DNA of 64,000 nt. Source: an uncultured Rhizobiaceae group bacterium. Its GTDB lineage: Bacteria > Pseudomonadota > Alphaproteobacteria > Rhizobiales > Rhizobiaceae. The notes under the pieces were generated by a model. It made no database searches. It was not told the origin of the DNA and saw only the letters and a program-made list of their open reading frames with translations. The position numbers and the translations under genes were made by a program. The stretch spans positions 124,001 to 188,000 of the forward strand of contig CANMVS010000008.1 in assembly GCA_947501445.1 (NCBI GenBank). The letters run 5' to 3'. Shown in pieces: positions 53,727 through 63,819 of this stretch (position 1 is its first letter; every line of letters begins with the position of its first letter).

Positions 53727-54692
53727 CTATTCAGCGGCAGCAGCGACCGGTTCCAGCGCCGCCAGATAGTGCTCCGCCTCAAGGGCGGCCATACAGCCCA
53801 TACCGGCAGCCGTGACCGCCTGACGGTAAATATCGTCGGTTACATCGCCAGCAGCATACACACCGGCGACATCCGTTGCGGTTGAATCGGCAGCGGTCCA
53901 CAAATACCCGTTTGGCTTCTGTTTCAGTTTGCCTTTAAACAGAGAGACAGAAGGTGCATGGCCGATTGCAATGAATACACCATGTGTCGCCAATTGTGAC
54001 ACGTCCCCGGTTTTCAGGTTTTTCAGCCGCACACCGGTAACAGATGGAGGTTTTGTTTCTTCGCCGGTGATTTCCTCAAGCTGGCTATCCCAGATGATGT
54101 CGACATTGTCCTTAGCCAGCAGGCGTTGCTGCAGAATCTTTTCTGCCCGAAGACTGTCGCGTCTGTGTACAAGTGTGACCTTTGCCGCCAGATTGGACAG
54201 ATAGAGCGCCTCTTCGACGGCTGTATTGCCACCGCCTACGACGACGACTTCCTTGCCGCGATAGAAAAATCCATCGCAGGTCGCACAGGCTGAAACGCCA
54301 AAACCCATAAATGTCTGTTCTGTCTCAATCCCCAACCATTTGGCCTGGGCGCCGGTGGCGATAACAAGCGAGTCACAGGTATATTCCTGACCTGAATCGG
54401 TTTTGAGACGGAACGGACGAACATCCAGATCCACCTCTGTCACAAGATCATTGACAATGTCAGCGCCGACATTCTGAGCCTGCTGGAGCATTTGCTCCAT
54501 CATCCAGGGTCCCTGAACTGTTTCAGCGTATCCGGGATAATTTTCCACATCCGTGGTGATCATTAATTGACCACCTTGCTCCATACCGGCAATCAAAACT
54601 GGTTCCAGCAATGCGCGTGCGGCGTAAATTGCCGCTGTGTATCCTGCGGGTCCTGAACCGATGATCAGGACACGTGCATGGCGGGTTGTCAT
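53727..54692 (-). CDS. trxB: Thioredoxin-disulfide reductase
   Basis: A 321-residue FAD/NADPH enzyme that reduces thioredoxin. It has the FAD motif VLIIGSGPAGYTAAIYAARA, the redox-active CATCDG (near residue 140), the NADPH motif VVGGGNTAVEEALYL and a C-terminal GVYAAGDVTDDIYRQAVTAAGMG. ATG at 54692 (MTTRHARVL) is the usual start; the frame extends to 54737. It is divergent from the Lrp-family gene and upstream of lsrB. Confidence 0.97.
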   Translation of the reverse strand: MTTRHARVLIIGSGPAGYTAAIYAARALLEPVLIAGMEQGGQLMITTDVENYPGYAETVQGPWMMEQMLQQAQNVGADIVNDLVTEVDLDVRPFRLKTDSGQEYTCDSLVIATGAQAKWLGIETEQTFMGFGVSACATCDGFFYRGKEVVVVGGGNTAVEEALYLSNLAAKVTLVHRRDSLRAEKILQQRLLAKDNVDIIWDSQLEEITGEETKPPSVTGVRLKNLKTGDVSQLATHGVFIAIGHAPSVSLFKGKLKQKPNGYLWTAADSTATDVAGVYAAGDVTDDIYRQAVTAAGMGCMAALEAEHYLAALEPVAAAAE

Positions 54693-54890
54693 AGTCGGAT
54701 TTCCTTTATTGCTGCAAATTGCAAACGTGCCACTCACCTTTCACAAGGTGTGTTGTGTGGCATTTGGCCCAATGTACGTAGTCGTACAAGTCACTTTCAA
54801 GTGGATAGAGGCATTTTCACACAGCTGTGCACCATTCACGTCACGAACCAGCAATATGGCTGTCATGATTGTCAAGCGTGCGAAATTATC

Positions 54891-54906
54891 TTGCGCGTAC
54901 GCGCAA
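54891..54906. promoter_or_regulatory. Perfect 16-bp palindrome upstream of the Lrp-family gene
   Basis: TTGCGCGTACGCGCAA reads the same on both strands. It is 61 bp before the lrp start, in the divergent trxB/lrp region, and could be an autoregulatory site. Lrp sites are degenerate, so this is tentative. Confidence 0.45.
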
Positions 54907-54966
54907 CAACTGATCCTATGTTCTGATGTAATGCGTCGCCAGCGGCTAACCGGGAATCTGTCCAAC

Positions 54967-55464
54967 ATGCCTATTCGTATGGAACTTGATGATATTGACC
55001 TGAAAATACTTCGGGAACTGCAGCGCGACGGGCGCATCACCAATGTTGACCTTTCTGAGCGTGTGGGGATATCAGCACCGCCCTGTTTGCGGCGATTGCG
55101 CAAACTGGAGGAAGCCGGGATCATTGAAGGTTACAGGGCGATGCTCAATGGACCGTCGCTTGGATTTGATCTCGTTGCATTCTGCATGATTGGTCTGACC
55201 CTGCAGTCCGAGGTTAACCTGCGCGCTTTTGCGGACAGGACACTTGAATGGCCGATTGTTCGTCAATCCTGGATGGTGTCGGGCGAATCGGATTTTCTGT
55301 TGCACTGTGTGGCAAGAGATCTTCTGACGTTTCAGGATTTCGTTATTGATCAACTGACTGCGGCAGAAAATGTCGACACAGTGCGAACCATGTTGACCAT
55401 TCGCCAGATCAAGAATGAAGGTGCCATTGATATGTCAGGGGCACCCGCTTCGCATCAACCCTGA
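54967..55464 (+). CDS. Lrp/AsnC-family transcriptional regulator
   Basis: 165 residues: a helix-turn-helix (DDIDLKILRELQRDGRITNVDLSERVGISAPPCLRRLRKLE) and a RAM ligand-binding domain (SWMVSGESDFLLHCVARDLLTFQDFVIDQL). It is the Lrp paralogue found divergent from trxB in many alphaproteobacteria. ATG at 54967 is the conventional start (MPIRMELDD). Its 3' end overlaps the convergent glycosyltransferase gene by 10 bases. Confidence 0.92.
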   Translation: MPIRMELDDIDLKILRELQRDGRITNVDLSERVGISAPPCLRRLRKLEEAGIIEGYRAMLNGPSLGFDLVAFCMIGLTLQSEVNLRAFADRTLEWPIVRQSWMVSGESDFLLHCVARDLLTFQDFVIDQLTAAENVDTVRTMLTIRQIKNEGAIDMSGAPASHQP

Positions 55465-56507
55465 TCCCACAGTTTTTGATAGACTGCATTGATGCCCATA
55501 ACCTCACCGTCCAGAGCAAACCTGCCTGCGGCTCTTTCGCGTGCGTTGTTTGATTTCAAAGCCAATTCAAGCGGGCTGTCAAACAGACGTTTGACCGCAG
55601 CGGCAATTTCAGTTGCCTGCGGTTTTGTCACCAGTGTGCCGGCTTCATTTGCACCAATAAAGGATGAGAAATATCCGGTGTCTGTCGCGACAATGGGCAC
55701 CGCACTTGCCATGGCCTCAAGCGGGGTCAGTCCAAATCCCTCGTAACGCGGGCAGGCGACAAGCAGTGACAGGCTGCGAACAATGGCAGGCAGATTGCCC
55801 GGCTTGATCTCGCCGGTGAACATGATGCGCTCGCTCAGTCCTGCTTTTTCAATGCGCTCGCGCAATTGCGTCTCAAAACTGCGGTGTTCGGCTTTTGCTT
55901 TTCCAATGATCAATGCAGTCAGATCGGGAAATTGGGGCAGGATGTCTATCATCGCATCCACAAAAATGTCGGTGCCCTTTTCAGGTCGAATACGCCCGAT
56001 GGTCGCAACACCCATTGAACCAGGCCAACCGGTGTTCTTCCAGTCATTTGCCAGGTCATTTGATGGATGAAAGATTTCCGTATCGACGCCATGCTGCACA
56101 ACGGCCCGGACGTGTGGAACCAGCGAGGCCGCAATATCAGTGGTCGCAATGACTGCATCCATGCGGGAGATCAACCACTTTGGCAAGGTGGAGTGATGTC
56201 TTTGTGCGGCAGATGTAAATACTATTTTAATTGGCCGTCGCAGGATATCACGGACCCATAGAGCCGCACGCATTTCATTGTTACGACGCACATGCCAGAT
56301 GATGTGTGAGCGTCCACGTGGCGGCCTGCGCGATAGTTTGATCGCCTGTCTTATCGTGATGGGGGCCGGACCACCGGGCAACGCGTTGCCGGCAAGCATC
56401 ACATTATACTGTGATGCCTGCTTGCGAATGACCGCGGCCGCTGTTGCCGATACACCGGTAAAATTCCGGTGCATATTGGTCACGATCAGTTCCGGTTCAT
56501 TGGACAT
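55455..56507 (-). CDS. GT4 glycosyltransferase, LpcC-type LPS core mannosyltransferase
   Basis: 350 residues, GT-B fold. The N-terminal domain opens LIVTNMHRNFTGVSATAAAVI. The C-terminal donor-binding domain has GVATIGRIRPEKGTDIFVDAM, MFTGEIKPGNLPAI and the EX7E motif in CPRYEGFGLTPLEAMASAVPIVAT. Rhizobial LpcC adds mannose to the lipopolysaccharide core and lies next to greA, as here. ATG at 56507 (MSNEPELIV) was chosen; the frame extends to 56609 into greA. It is 40 bp downstream of greA. The exact sugar is inferred. Confidence 0.85.
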   Translation of the reverse strand: MSNEPELIVTNMHRNFTGVSATAAAVIRKQASQYNVMLAGNALPGGPAPITIRQAIKLSRRPPRGRSHIIWHVRRNNEMRAALWVRDILRRPIKIVFTSAAQRHHSTLPKWLISRMDAVIATTDIAASLVPHVRAVVQHGVDTEIFHPSNDLANDWKNTGWPGSMGVATIGRIRPEKGTDIFVDAMIDILPQFPDLTALIIGKAKAEHRSFETQLRERIEKAGLSERIMFTGEIKPGNLPAIVRSLSLLVACPRYEGFGLTPLEAMASAVPIVATDTGYFSSFIGANEAGTLVTKPQATEIAAAVKRLFDSPLELALKSNNARERAAGRFALDGEVMGINAVYQKLWDQG

Positions 56508-56547
56508 GGTCTTTGGATCTAAGAGGTCCTGGTTCGGCCTGTGGCAA

Positions 56548-57024
56548 TCAACCCCAGCTGACAGCAAGAATCTCGTATGCCTTGGCACCACCGGGCGCAT
56601 TGACCTCAATGCTGTCGCCGACCTGTTTGCTTATCAGTGCCCGGGCAATGGGTGAGGACAGGGAAATGCGACCCTGTTTCACATCGGCTTCCTGATCGCC
56701 GACGATCTGATAGGTCTTTTCCTCTTCGGTATCCTCATCGACCATCTTTACGATCGCACCGAACTTGATCGTATCTCCAGACATTTTGCTCAGGTCGATA
56801 ACTTCGGCGCGTGCCGTCAGGTCTTCGAGTTCGCCGATGCGTCCTTCATTGTGGCTCTGCGCCTCTTTGGCCGCATGGTATTCAGCGTTTTCCGACAAAT
56901 CACCGTGGGCTCTTGCTTCTGCTATCGCCTCGATAATACGAGGTCGTTCCTGCTGCTGGCGCGTGCGCAATTCTTCGACGAGATTGGCAAACCCGCTCTG
57001 AGTCATTGGGACTTTTTCAACCAT
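56548..57024 (-). CDS. greA: Transcription elongation factor GreA
   Basis: 158 residues: an N-terminal coiled coil ([43 protein letters not shown], with the catalytic DLSENAEY tip) and a C-terminal FKBP-like domain ([22 protein letters not shown]). It rescues backtracked RNA polymerase by stimulating transcript cleavage. ATG at 57024 gives the normal length; upstream in-frame codons add a non-homologous stretch. Likely co-transcribed with the glycosyltransferase. Confidence 0.96.
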   Translation of the reverse strand: MVEKVPMTQSGFANLVEELRTRQQQERPRIIEAIAEARAHGDLSENAEYHAAKEAQSHNEGRIGELEDLTARAEVIDLSKMSGDTIKFGAIVKMVDEDTEEEKTYQIVGDQEADVKQGRISLSSPIARALISKQVGDSIEVNAPGGAKAYEILAVSWG

Positions 57025-57201
57025 GTCCTTCTCCATCTTTCTTGGCGCTTTCCACCTTGGGATAGGGTGCGAAAGCGCAAAAGAAAACGGCCCCCGAACC
57101 CTCCGGCCCGGAACCGCTTTAATCACAATTGGATAAATATAGCAGCAATTGGTGCAATTTATCCAGTTTTTTCACAACAATACTAACGCTGCAGCGACAC
57201 T

Positions 57202-57304
57202 GGAACAATTCAGGTTTTGAGGGAATCGGCAAAACCTGAATGCATCAACAAAATCAAAGGCCGATGCCATTGTTCCGTTTCTGAAAAAAACGTGAAACGG
57301 TCCT
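57202..57304 (-). repeat. Dispersed double-hairpin repeat, copy 10 (reverse)
   Basis: About 103 bp: GGAACAATTCAGGTTTTGAG, GCAAAACCTGAATGC, CAAAATCAAAGGCCGATGCC and ACGTGAAACGGTCC end. It lies just beyond the stop of the DUF2235 gene (57311), between it and greA. Confidence 0.9.
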
Positions 57305-57310
57305 GGTAAA

Positions 57311-58525
57311 TCAACCGGAATTGGTGGTCAGCATGTCTGCTGGAAGATTGGGCGGGCGATAGTCATCGCGCCCTTTCAATCGGGCCGTGACACTTTCATG
57401 TATCAGTGAATCCGGTGGAATTGAACGCGGCTCTCCGCGTGGCAGATAGTAGTTCCCCAGGCGGGCCTGTTTTGTGGTGCCACCCGGCCGAACCCTGCGT
57501 GGCAGGTACTCCAGAATTTTCCAACCCGGCGTCATCGAGTCATTGGCATTGGCAATCGGCGAGGGGGGCATATAGGTGCTTGTGCTGCCCTTGCGTTGGT
57601 GTCCAAGCACCAGCGTATTGATATTCTGGGTAATATATTTGATCCCCAGCGCCTTGGTTTCTTCGATCATCCAGTGAAGCGGTATTTTGGCCAGGGCACT
57701 TTTGTTCTCGGGATAACCGCCGCCAATGTCACAATGGACGCCGCTAAACCAGACTTCGTTGATGTCCTGCGGCTTTGACCGCCGGTCTGAAAACGGATTG
57801 CCCCAGTAGGGCTGATCCTTCGGCCAAAGATAGGGTGAAAACATGGTGCGGCGTTCGTCAATTGCGACAGCGTGACGGACCGATTCAACCATGATGTTTT
57901 TGTCCGTGAAGACCATGGTATCGAGTTGCGGCAGGCCATTTTTGCCCGCTTCGATCATGGAGGCCACAGTATCAAACAGGCCAAGACAACGAATGGTTGG
58001 CCTTTGCGGTTTCAACATACGTTCAAACAGACGCAATTCTCCAAAGGGGTTTTCCTCCCCTTCACCCTTTTCAAGTTCTTTTCCATGCGGTATCTGCTTG
58101 TAGGCCTGGTAGGCATAATCAAGCAAATTGAGGTTCTTGGCGTCCAGCAGACCTAACGCGCGAATGAACCCGGCAAGCACCCGGGCTGTATAGGCACCCC
58201 TGCTGAAACCGAAAATGTATATTTTGTCGCCGACGCTTTTTGCACCGGCGTTCGTTGGACCCTGATAATGCTCGACAAGAAACCGGTAAGCCTGTTTAAC
58301 ATTCTGGTCGTTGCCCCAGCCCGTCGCCAACCCCCAGATTTCGGCAGTATTTCGCCATACACGTGACCAGGAATCCTGTGCCCCGAAAGTGCCAACACCC
58401 GGATCATAATAGACAACCTGACTGTCATCCTTTTTCAGCGTTCCATATAGCCGGACGATATTTGATCTGTTCTGGGAAATCTCATTTGAGGTTCCATCCA
58501 GCAAAATGATGATGTTTTTGGCCAT
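57311..58525 (-). CDS. DUF2235-domain alpha/beta-hydrolase (Tle1-like)
   Basis: 404 residues. The N-terminal IIILLDGTSNE and VYYDPGVGTFG blocks and the nucleophile-elbow IFGFSRGAYTARVLAGFI (serine near residue 110) define DUF2235. Further blocks are LGLFDTVASM and VWFSGVHCDIGGGYPEN (catalytic Asp/His region). Related Tle1 proteins are phospholipase effectors of type VI secretion. No secretion or immunity gene is nearby, and no signal peptide is seen, so a housekeeping hydrolase is equally possible. It is isolated, with repeat copy 10 at its 3' side. Confidence 0.88.
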   Translation of the reverse strand: MAKNIIILLDGTSNEISQNRSNIVRLYGTLKKDDSQVVYYDPGVGTFGAQDSWSRVWRNTAEIWGLATGWGNDQNVKQAYRFLVEHYQGPTNAGAKSVGDKIYIFGFSRGAYTARVLAGFIRALGLLDAKNLNLLDYAYQAYKQIPHGKELEKGEGEENPFGELRLFERMLKPQRPTIRCLGLFDTVASMIEAGKNGLPQLDTMVFTDKNIMVESVRHAVAIDERRTMFSPYLWPKDQPYWGNPFSDRRSKPQDINEVWFSGVHCDIGGGYPENKSALAKIPLHWMIEETKALGIKYITQNINTLVLGHQRKGSTSTYMPPSPIANANDSMTPGWKILEYLPRRVRPGGTTKQARLGNYYLPRGEPRSIPPDSLIHESVTARLKGRDDYRPPNLPADMLTTNSG

Positions 58526-58623
58526 GGCAACAATCCCGAAACATTGCGACAGGGTCTACAACTATTATCGATGGCTGCCAGGTGCAACAACAACAACAGC
58601 CGGTGCCTTCCAATAGCGTTTTA

Positions 58624-58651
58624 CCAGGGTCTGCTTTGAAGCTGACCCTGG
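58624..58651 (-). terminator. Hairpin downstream of carB
   Basis: CCAGGGTC (58624-58631) and GACCCTGG (58644-58651) form an 8-bp stem with a 12-base loop. It lies 32 bp past the carB stop. The T-run is absent, so it is only a weak terminator candidate. Confidence 0.5.
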
Positions 58652-58682
58652 CAATCGTCTGATAATTATAAATCAGGACGTT

Positions 58683-61600
58683 CTATTCGGCAAAATAGGC
58701 CTGCAGCGGTTTGACCTCCAGATTGCCGGCTGTCAGTGCTGCAATGGCCTTGGCAGCGAATTTCGCACCGGACATTGTTGTGTAATAGGGGATTTTTTGC
58801 ATAAGCGCGGCCCGGCGCAGGGACTTGGAATCTGACATCGCCTTGGCACCGGAGGTCGTATTGATCACCAGGTGGATTTGCCTGTTGCGAATGGCGTCTT
58901 CGACGTGAGGTCGCCCTTCGAGAACCTTGTTGATCTTGGTGGCTTCAATGCCGTTTTGCTCCAGATAGCGCGCTGTACCACCGGTCGCCATGATGGAAAA
59001 TCCGGCGCCGGTCAGGATTCTGGCAGCAGGCAGAACCCGTTCCTTGTCATCATCACGCACCGAAATGAATACCGTACCATCCCGCGGCAGTTCCACGCCG
59101 GCGCCAAGCTGTGCCTTGGCGAAAGCAAGGGCGTAATCGGTGTCGAGACCGATAACTTCACCTGTCGAGCGCATTTCCGGACCAAGTAGGGTGTCGACAC
59201 CGGGAAACCGGGCAAACGGAAAGACTGCTTCCTTGACCGCTATGTGTTGGAGCTTTCTCGGGTCCGGGCGCGCGCCATAGGCGGCAATGGCCTCGTCCAG
59301 ATTTTCGCCAGCCATGATACGGGCGGCAATCTTGGCAATCGGCGCGCCGATCGTTTTTGCAACGAAGGGAACCGTACGTGATGCACGCGGATTGACTTCG
59401 ATAATGTAGATTTCACCATCCTTGATGGCATATTGCACATTCATCAATCCACCGACATTAAGTGCCCGTGCCAGCACGGCTGTCTGTTCTTCCAGAGAAT
59501 CAACCAATTGCGGGGAAAGCGAATAGACCGGCAATGTGCAGGCACTGTCGCCAGAATGGATGCCCGCCTCTTCAATATGCTCCATAATGCCGCATACAAA
59601 GACATTTTCACCGTCGCACAGGCAATCCACATCCACCTCAATGGCATTGGTCAGATAGCTGTCAAACAGCAGCGGATTTGTTCCCAGCAGCGTGTTGATC
59701 TGACCGGTCTTGTCATTGGGATAACGTGCCTTGATATCTTCAGGCACAAGTTCAGGAACCGTACCCAGAAGATAGTTTGACAGGCTGTTTTCGTCGCGAA
59801 TGATCTGCATGGCCCTGCCACCCAGCACATAGGACGGGCGTACTACCAGCGGGAAACCGATTTCGGTTGCGACCAGCCGTGATTGCTCGACCGAATGGGC
59901 AATGCCGTTTTTGGGTTGCAGCAAATCAAGTTTTTTCAGCAGCTTTTGAAAACGGTCCCGGTCTTCCGCAAGATCTATGGCATCCGGTTCAGTTCCCAGA
60001 ATATTGATGCCTGCAGCTTCCAGAGCGTTGGCAAGCTTGAGCGGCGTTTGCCCACCAAATTGCACGATGACCCCGTGGAGCGTGCCTCTTTGCTGTTCCG
60101 TATGAAGGACTTCAAGAACATCCTCTGTCGTCAGTGATTCAAAATAGAGACGATCGGAAGTGTCGTAATCGGTTGAAACGGTTTCGGGGTTGCAATTGAT
60201 CATGATGGATTCATAACCGGCATCATCAAGTGCAAATGCTGCATGGCAACAGCAGTAGTCGAATTCGATCCCCTGACCGATCCGGTTTGGTCCACCTCCC
60301 AAGATCACAACTTTTTTGCGATCAGAGACGTTTGCTTCTGAACGCAATTCGCCAGCGAAGGGGACCTCGTAGGTGGAGTACATATAGGCCGTCGGTGATG
60401 CGAATTCAGCAGCGCAGGTGTCGATGCGCTTGTAGATCGGATGCACGTCCAGTGTCTGACGCAGGGCGGCGATTTCGCGTTCGCGCTGGCCGGTCAGGGA
60501 CGCAAGTCTTGCATCGGAAAAGCCCATCGCCTTGACCATGCGCAAATTGTCCTGATCCTGTGGCACGCCATGTTCGCGGATACGGTCCTCCATATCCAGA
60601 ATTTCCTTGAACTGGGCAATGAACCAGGGATCAATTCTGCAGCTTTCATGCACGGCTTCTTCGCTGGCCCCCATACGCAGCGCCTGAGTGACCATGCGCA
60701 AACGGTCTGGTGTCGGTGTACCAAGTGCTGCACGAATGGCATTTTTGTCGTCGCCTTCGCCGATGCCCGGAATTTCGATCTCATCAAGACCGGTGAGGCC
60801 GGTTTCCAGACCGCGCAGCGCCTTTTGCAGCGATTCGGCAAAAGTGCGGCCAATCGCCATCACTTCACCGACCGATTTCATCGAGGTTGTCAGCAAAGGC
60901 GAAGCGCCTGGAAATTTTTCGAAGGCGAAGCGGGGAATTTTTGTGACTACATAGTCGATGGACGGTTCAAAGGACGCCGGTGTCGCGCCGCCGGTAATAT
61001 CATTGTCCAGTTCATCCAGCGTATAACCAACAGCAAGTTTTGCCGCGATCTTGGCAATGGGGAAACCGGTTGCCTTGGAGGCGAGCGCCGATGAACGGGA
61101 CACGCGTGGGTTCATTTCAATAACGACCAGACGTCCATCTGCAGGATTGACGGCAAATTGAACGTTGGAACCGCCTGTCTCGACGCCGATTTCGCGCAGA
61201 ACCGCAATCGAGGCGTTGCGCATGATCTGGTATTCTTTGTCGGTTAGTGTAAGCGCTGGCGCTACAGTGATTGAATCGCCCGTATGGACACCCATCGGAT
61301 CGATATTTTCAATCGAACAGATGATGATGCAATTGTCGGCTTTGTCACGCACCACCTCCATTTCATATTCTTTCCAACCCAGAACCGATTCCTCGACCAG
61401 CACCTCGGTTGTTGGGGATGCATCAAGCCCGGCTTCAATGATTTCCATAAACTCTGAGCGGTTGTAGGCAATACCACCGCCCGTTCCGCCCAGTGTAAAG
61501 GATGGCCGCATGATCGCAGGCAGGCCCACGTGGTCCAGCGCCTGGGCAGCAACACCTAATGCGTGGGCTATATAGCGTTGTTTGCGGTCTGTTTCGCCAA

Positions 61601-62171
61601 GCTGCCATTCTGTTTCGAGTGCGTCCAGTGCTTTGTCCAGCGCATCACCGGTAAACTGCTCCTTGAGTGCATTGCGCTTGGCCTCATGGTCATTGCGGTC
61701 CAGCTCTTTCACATCGGTGGCGTTGGCCAGTTTGGATCTTGGTGTTTCCAGATTGATGCGCGCCATGGCTTCGCGGAACAATGCCCGATCTTCGGCCATG
61801 TCGATTGCGTCCGGCTTGGCGCCAATCATTTCGACATTGTAGCGCTCCAGAATACCCATGCGGCGCAATGACAGTGCCGTATTCAGCGCAGTCTGGCCAC
61901 CCATTGTCGGCAGCAGCGCATCGGGCCGTTCCTTGGCGATGATTTTGGCGACCACCTCTGGCGTTATCGGCTCGACATAGGTTGCATCGGCAAGGTCAGG
62001 GTCGGTCATGATTGTGGCCGGATTGGAATTGACCAGAATTATCCGGTAGCCCTCTTCTTTCAGCGCCTTGCAGGCCTGGGTGCCGGAATAGTCAAATTCA
62101 CAGGCTTGACCGATGACAATCGGTCCGGCACCGATGATGAGGATCGACTTGATATCATGGCGTTTTGGCAT
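58683..62171 (-). CDS. carB: Carbamoyl-phosphate synthase, large subunit
   Basis: 1162 residues. It synthesises carbamoyl phosphate for arginine and pyrimidines with the CarA glutaminase. There are two homologous halves, each with an ATP-grasp domain: [20 protein letters not shown] and [14 protein letters not shown] in the first, [20 protein letters not shown] and [13 protein letters not shown] in the second. A C-terminal MGS-like allosteric domain follows ([20 protein letters not shown]). It is slightly longer than the E. coli enzyme (1073), as in other rhizobia. carA is not adjacent in the window. Confidence 0.98.
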   Translation of the reverse strand: MPKRHDIKSILIIGAGPIVIGQACEFDYSGTQACKALKEEGYRIILVNSNPATIMTDPDLADATYVEPITPEVVAKIIAKERPDALLPTMGGQTALNTALSLRRMGILERYNVEMIGAKPDAIDMAEDRALFREAMARINLETPRSKLANATDVKELDRNDHEAKRNALKEQFTGDALDKALDALETEWQLGETDRKQRYIAHALGVAAQALDHVGLPAIMRPSFTLGGTGGGIAYNRSEFMEIIEAGLDASPTTEVLVEESVLGWKEYEMEVVRDKADNCIIICSIENIDPMGVHTGDSITVAPALTLTDKEYQIMRNASIAVLREIGVETGGSNVQFAVNPADGRLVVIEMNPRVSRSSALASKATGFPIAKIAAKLAVGYTLDELDNDITGGATPASFEPSIDYVVTKIPRFAFEKFPGASPLLTTSMKSVGEVMAIGRTFAESLQKALRGLETGLTGLDEIEIPGIGEGDDKNAIRAALGTPTPDRLRMVTQALRMGASEEAVHESCRIDPWFIAQFKEILDMEDRIREHGVPQDQDNLRMVKAMGFSDARLASLTGQREREIAALRQTLDVHPIYKRIDTCAAEFASPTAYMYSTYEVPFAGELRSEANVSDRKKVVILGGGPNRIGQGIEFDYCCCHAAFALDDAGYESIMINCNPETVSTDYDTSDRLYFESLTTEDVLEVLHTEQQRGTLHGVIVQFGGQTPLKLANALEAAGINILGTEPDAIDLAEDRDRFQKLLKKLDLLQPKNGIAHSVEQSRLVATEIGFPLVVRPSYVLGGRAMQIIRDENSLSNYLLGTVPELVPEDIKARYPNDKTGQINTLLGTNPLLFDSYLTNAIEVDVDCLCDGENVFVCGIMEHIEEAGIHSGDSACTLPVYSLSPQLVDSLEEQTAVLARALNVGGLMNVQYAIKDGEIYIIEVNPRASRTVPFVAKTIGAPIAKIAARIMAGENLDEAIAAYGARPDPRKLQHIAVKEAVFPFARFPGVDTLLGPEMRSTGEVIGLDTDYALAFAKAQLGAGVELPRDGTVFISVRDDDKERVLPAARILTGAGFSIMATGGTARYLEQNGIEATKINKVLEGRPHVEDAIRNRQIHLVINTTSGAKAMSDSKSLRRAALMQKIPYYTTMSGAKFAAKAIAALTAGNLEVKPLQAYFAE

Positions 62172-62445
62172 GTGTTTTCATCCGGCGAGCAGGCAGCACG
62201 ATAGCCCCGGACACATGGGGTGCGTGCAGCATTCGTTATGTGGGCTAAGGCGGCCTTATAAGACAAAGGAAGATGAAGGGAAACCCCGTGTGAAATGGTT
62301 TTTGACACTTTCAACAAGCATGCGGCCATTACACAATTCAAACATCTGCATTTTGTTGGAGGCCTGTTGTGAATATCGGGCATCAGGTGAGCGCAAAAAC
62401 CCCGGAAATGATCAAGGTTGACGGGGAAGTTGCGGAACAGGGATA

Positions 62446-62682
62446 TCAGTCATCCAGGTCCTGGGTATCGATTTCAAACTCAGATGCGTCATAGCTACGC
62501 ACGCCTTTGGCAATGGCATAGCAGGCCAGTGAAACCGATAGCGGAATTTCCACATTCCGGCCATCACGATTGCCTTTTTCATAATATTGGATGACACGCT
62601 TCTTCAATCCCAGGGACATTGCAGCGTCCCTCTGGTTAAGGCCAAGTGCCTTTCGCCAACGTTTGAAGTCTTCCGGTTTCAA
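62446..62682 (-). CDS. Small XRE-type helix-turn-helix protein
   Basis: 78 residues; FKRWRKALGLNQRDAAMSLGLKKRVIQYYEKG forms a Cro/CI-like helix-turn-helix at about 5-37. The remainder is a short C-terminal segment with an acidic end (EFEIDTQDLDD). It has no effector domain. It lies between carB and the metallopeptidase gene, with 160 bp to the divergent neighbour. Targets unknown. Confidence 0.8.
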   Translation of the reverse strand: MKPEDFKRWRKALGLNQRDAAMSLGLKKRVIQYYEKGNRDGRNVEIPLSVSLACYAIAKGVRSYDASEFEIDTQDLDD

Positions 62683-62846
62683 TGCCCATGACCTGTTTTA
62701 ATATCGAGCCTTTGGCTGAATTATTGTGACAATTTATTGTATATATGTGACAGAGATTAGAATGCATCAGCAGTAAACCACTTGTGAGTATGACGGATGT
62801 GTTTACAGGCGGGTGATGGCACATACGCATGAGTGGAGATGTATGA

Positions 62847-63779
62847 ATGCGCTGGAAAGGCCGCAGGCAAAGCAGCAATATTGAAGACCGTCGCGGGGCA
62901 GCACCAAGACCGAGGCGCGCAAACCCGTTTGGCCGTGGTGGCAAGATGCGACTGCCGATGGGAAAGGGAGGCGTTGGCAAGGCTTCCGGCGGCGGCATCT
63001 CGATGATCATTCTGCTTGTCGTCGGCTATGTTATCCTCAAGATGATGGGTATTGACCCGGCACTGTTGCTCGGTGAAGGGGGCGGTCTGTCGCAGCAGCA
63101 AACCTATGTACCGGGAAACGAACAGGTGGTACCACAGCGTCAGGACGAATTGTCTCAATTTGTCGCGACTGTTCTGGCTGAGACCGAAGATACCTGGGGC
63201 GGAATTTTCAGATCCAGTGGCGTGACCTATCGTGAGCCTACCCTGGTATTGTTTTCCGGACAGGTTCAGTCCAATTGCGGATTTGCCAGTGCAGCCGCCG
63301 GTCCGTTCTATTGCCCGACGGACAGGAAAATCTACATCGACCTGTCGTTCTACGATGAATTGGCCAATCGGTTCGGCGCTGCCGGTGATTTTGCCCAGGC
63401 CTATGTCCTGGCCCATGAAGTCGGTCACCACGTGCAAAACCTTATTGGTGTGCTGCCGCGTTTTAATGAAATGCGCCGTGAGTTGAGCAAAACCGATGAA
63501 AACAAAATGTCAGTCCGGGTGGAGCTTCAGGCGGATTGTTTTGCTGGCATTTGGGCTCATTACACCGATCAGAAAGGATTGCTTGAGGGCGGCGATCTGG
63601 AGGAGGCCTTGCGTGCCGCCCAGCAGATCGGTGATGATACACTCCAACGCAATGCTCAGGGGTATGTGGTGCCAGACAGTTTTAACCACGGCACATCGCA
63701 ACAGCGAATGGACTGGTTTTCCAGGGGGTATGAAACCGGCCGCATGGATGAATGTGATACATTCAGCAATCCGGTGTAG
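62847..63779 (+). CDS. Neutral zinc metallopeptidase, YpfJ family
   Basis: 310 residues. The basic N-terminal cytoplasmic part (MRWKGRRQSSNIEDRR) is followed by one transmembrane segment (GISMIILLVVGYVILKMMGI, about 50-70) and a periplasmic domain with the zinc motif VLAHEVGHHVQN (near residues 190-201). A second conserved block is ELQADCFAGIWAHY (third ligand region). The C-terminus is SFNHGTSQQRMDWFSRGYE, typical of the family. It is a membrane-anchored peptidase of unknown substrate. Confidence 0.93.
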   Translation: MRWKGRRQSSNIEDRRGAAPRPRRANPFGRGGKMRLPMGKGGVGKASGGGISMIILLVVGYVILKMMGIDPALLLGEGGGLSQQQTYVPGNEQVVPQRQDELSQFVATVLAETEDTWGGIFRSSGVTYREPTLVLFSGQVQSNCGFASAAAGPFYCPTDRKIYIDLSFYDELANRFGAAGDFAQAYVLAHEVGHHVQNLIGVLPRFNEMRRELSKTDENKMSVRVELQADCFAGIWAHYTDQKGLLEGGDLEEALRAAQQIGDDTLQRNAQGYVVPDSFNHGTSQQRMDWFSRGYETGRMDECDTFSNPV

Positions 63780-63819
63780 CGCCTCATAGCGAAGGAACCT
63801 GGAACTATCCGTTCACGAT

